DNA of 12,218 bases from NCBI GenBank assembly GCA_023818785.1, contig JAMWCO010000031.1, forward strand, positions 1 through 12,218, in the 5' to 3' direction. The notes beneath the pieces were generated by a model, which saw only the letters and a program-made list of their open reading frames with translations, did no database searches and had not been told where the DNA came from. Both the position numbers and the translations under genes were made by a program. This stretch comes from Candidatus Omnitrophota bacterium (GTDB lineage: Bacteria > Ratteibacteria > UBA8468 > B48-G9 > JAFGKM01). Positions 11,707 to 12,218 of this stretch are shown here, piece after piece; the first letter of the stretch is position 1; every line of letters begins with the position of its first letter.

Positions 11707-12218
11707 ATGGCTAAAGAATTAAAAATAGAAAAGATTAATGAATATAAGTGGATTATACCAAAAACAGAAGATATGAGAGTTCCTGGAGTTATTTTTATAT
11801 CAGAAAAATTATTAAAGAAAGCAATAGAAGATAAAGCAATTGAACAAGTAGCAAATGTAGCAAAATTACCAGGAATAGTCAAATATAGTTTAGCGATGCC
11901 TGATGTTCATTGGGGATATGGTGCTCCAATAGGAGGAGTTGGTGCTTTTGGTGAAGAAAATGGTGTAATTATTCCTGGATTTGTTGGTTATGACATAAAC
12001 TGCGGAGTTAGATTAATAAGAACAAATTTAACGAGAAAAGATATTGAGAATAAACTTAAGGATTTAATAGATGCACTTTTTTATAATATTCCTTCAGGCG
12101 TTGGTTCTACTGGAAAATTAAGATTGAAAAGAAAAGAACTTGAAGAATTATGTGTAAAAGGAGCAAAATGGGCTGTTGAAAATGGATATGGTAAAAAAGA
12201 AGATTTAGAAAATATTGA
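11707..12218 (+). CDS. rtcB: RtcB, RNA 3'-phosphate/5'-hydroxyl ligase, N-terminal part (runs off right edge)
   Basis: 170 complete codons are visible from ATG 11707. RtcB seals RNA 2',3'-cyclic phosphate or 3'-phosphate ends to 5'-OH ends using GTP and Mn, in tRNA splicing in archaea and RNA repair in bacteria. Clear family blocks: PGIVKYSLAMPDVHWGYGAP (55-74) and FVGYDINCGVRL (92-103), where D96 and C99 correspond to the Mn ligands D95 and C98 of the Pyrococcus enzyme. The C-terminal part, with the histidine that is guanylylated, is beyond the window. The gene has its own promoter, is divergent from the ECF sigma gene, and no rtcA or rtcR gene lies in the visible part. The ribosome site is weak (AAGG 12 nt before ATG). 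Identification is firm. Confidence 0.93.
   Translation, partial: MAKELKIEKINEYKWIIPKTEDMRVPGVIFISEKLLKKAIEDKAIEQVANVAKLPGIVKYSLAMPDVHWGYGAPIGGVGAFGEENGVIIPGFVGYDINCGVRLIRTNLTRKDIENKLKDLIDALFYNIPSGVGSTGKLRLKRKELEELCVKGAKWAVENGYGKKEDLENI

Noticed and set aside
11667..11882. Minus-strand frame of 71 residues over the start of rtcB
   Set aside because: It is antisense to a clear RtcB N-terminus and lies across its promoter.
1..12218. tRNA, rRNA, CRISPR arrays, riboswitches, transposase genes
   Set aside because: Gaps between genes are short and A/T-rich, with no cloverleaf, spaced repeats, conserved riboswitch cores or DDE-type reading frames recognisable by eye.

Overview
The window is a very A+T-rich bacterial chromosome segment (roughly 70% A+T by eye) with short gaps, ATGA stop/start overlaps and strong AAGGAGG-type ribosome binding sites on several genes. 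The gene set (V/A-type ATPase subunit I, formate-tetrahydrofolate ligase, a 2-oxoacid:ferredoxin oxidoreductase gamma subunit, two xylose-isomerase-like TIM barrels) suggests an anaerobic, probably fermentative bacterium from a deep or candidate lineage. The sequence alone does not let me name the phylum.

Layout. 1-3944, minus strand: a tight operon with a promoter at 3916-3944, encoding a YacL-like membrane PIN-TRAM protein, IspD (isoprenoid synthesis), ArgJ (arginine synthesis) and the start of V/A-ATPase subunit I, which runs off the left edge. 3946-5025, minus: MnmA, a tRNA 2-thiouridylase with an unusual cysteine pattern. 5098-7360, plus: Fhs, then a small membrane-anchored TPR protein. 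7353-9795: two divergent sugar-phosphate-isomerase-like TIM barrels sharing a 94-bp promoter region; the plus-strand one is followed 6 bp later by an orphan 2-oxoacid oxidoreductase gamma subunit. 9795-10287: a 493-bp segment bounded by 17-bp inverted repeats and 8-bp direct repeats, carrying one secreted-protein gene on the minus strand. 10319-11610, minus: ECF sigma factor, zinc-type anti-sigma factor and a membrane-anchored helical protein, i.e. a cell-envelope signalling cluster. 11707 to the right edge, plus: start of RtcB (RNA ligase), divergent from the sigma gene.

The most notable points are the cassette-like insertion between two convergent genes (9787-10295); an in-frame TAA inside region 4 of the ECF sigma gene, with the missing C-terminus still encoded just behind it; a shared AAACTT-N16-(G/A)TCTAT motif upstream of both the sigma gene and the cassette gene; an MnmA lacking the usual second catalytic cysteine; and a recurring extended -10 motif TGNTAAAAT/TGNTATAAT, which in two genes without a Shine-Dalgarno site lies only 6-7 nt before the ATG, suggesting leaderless mRNAs. 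No rRNA, tRNA, CRISPR array or transposase gene was seen.
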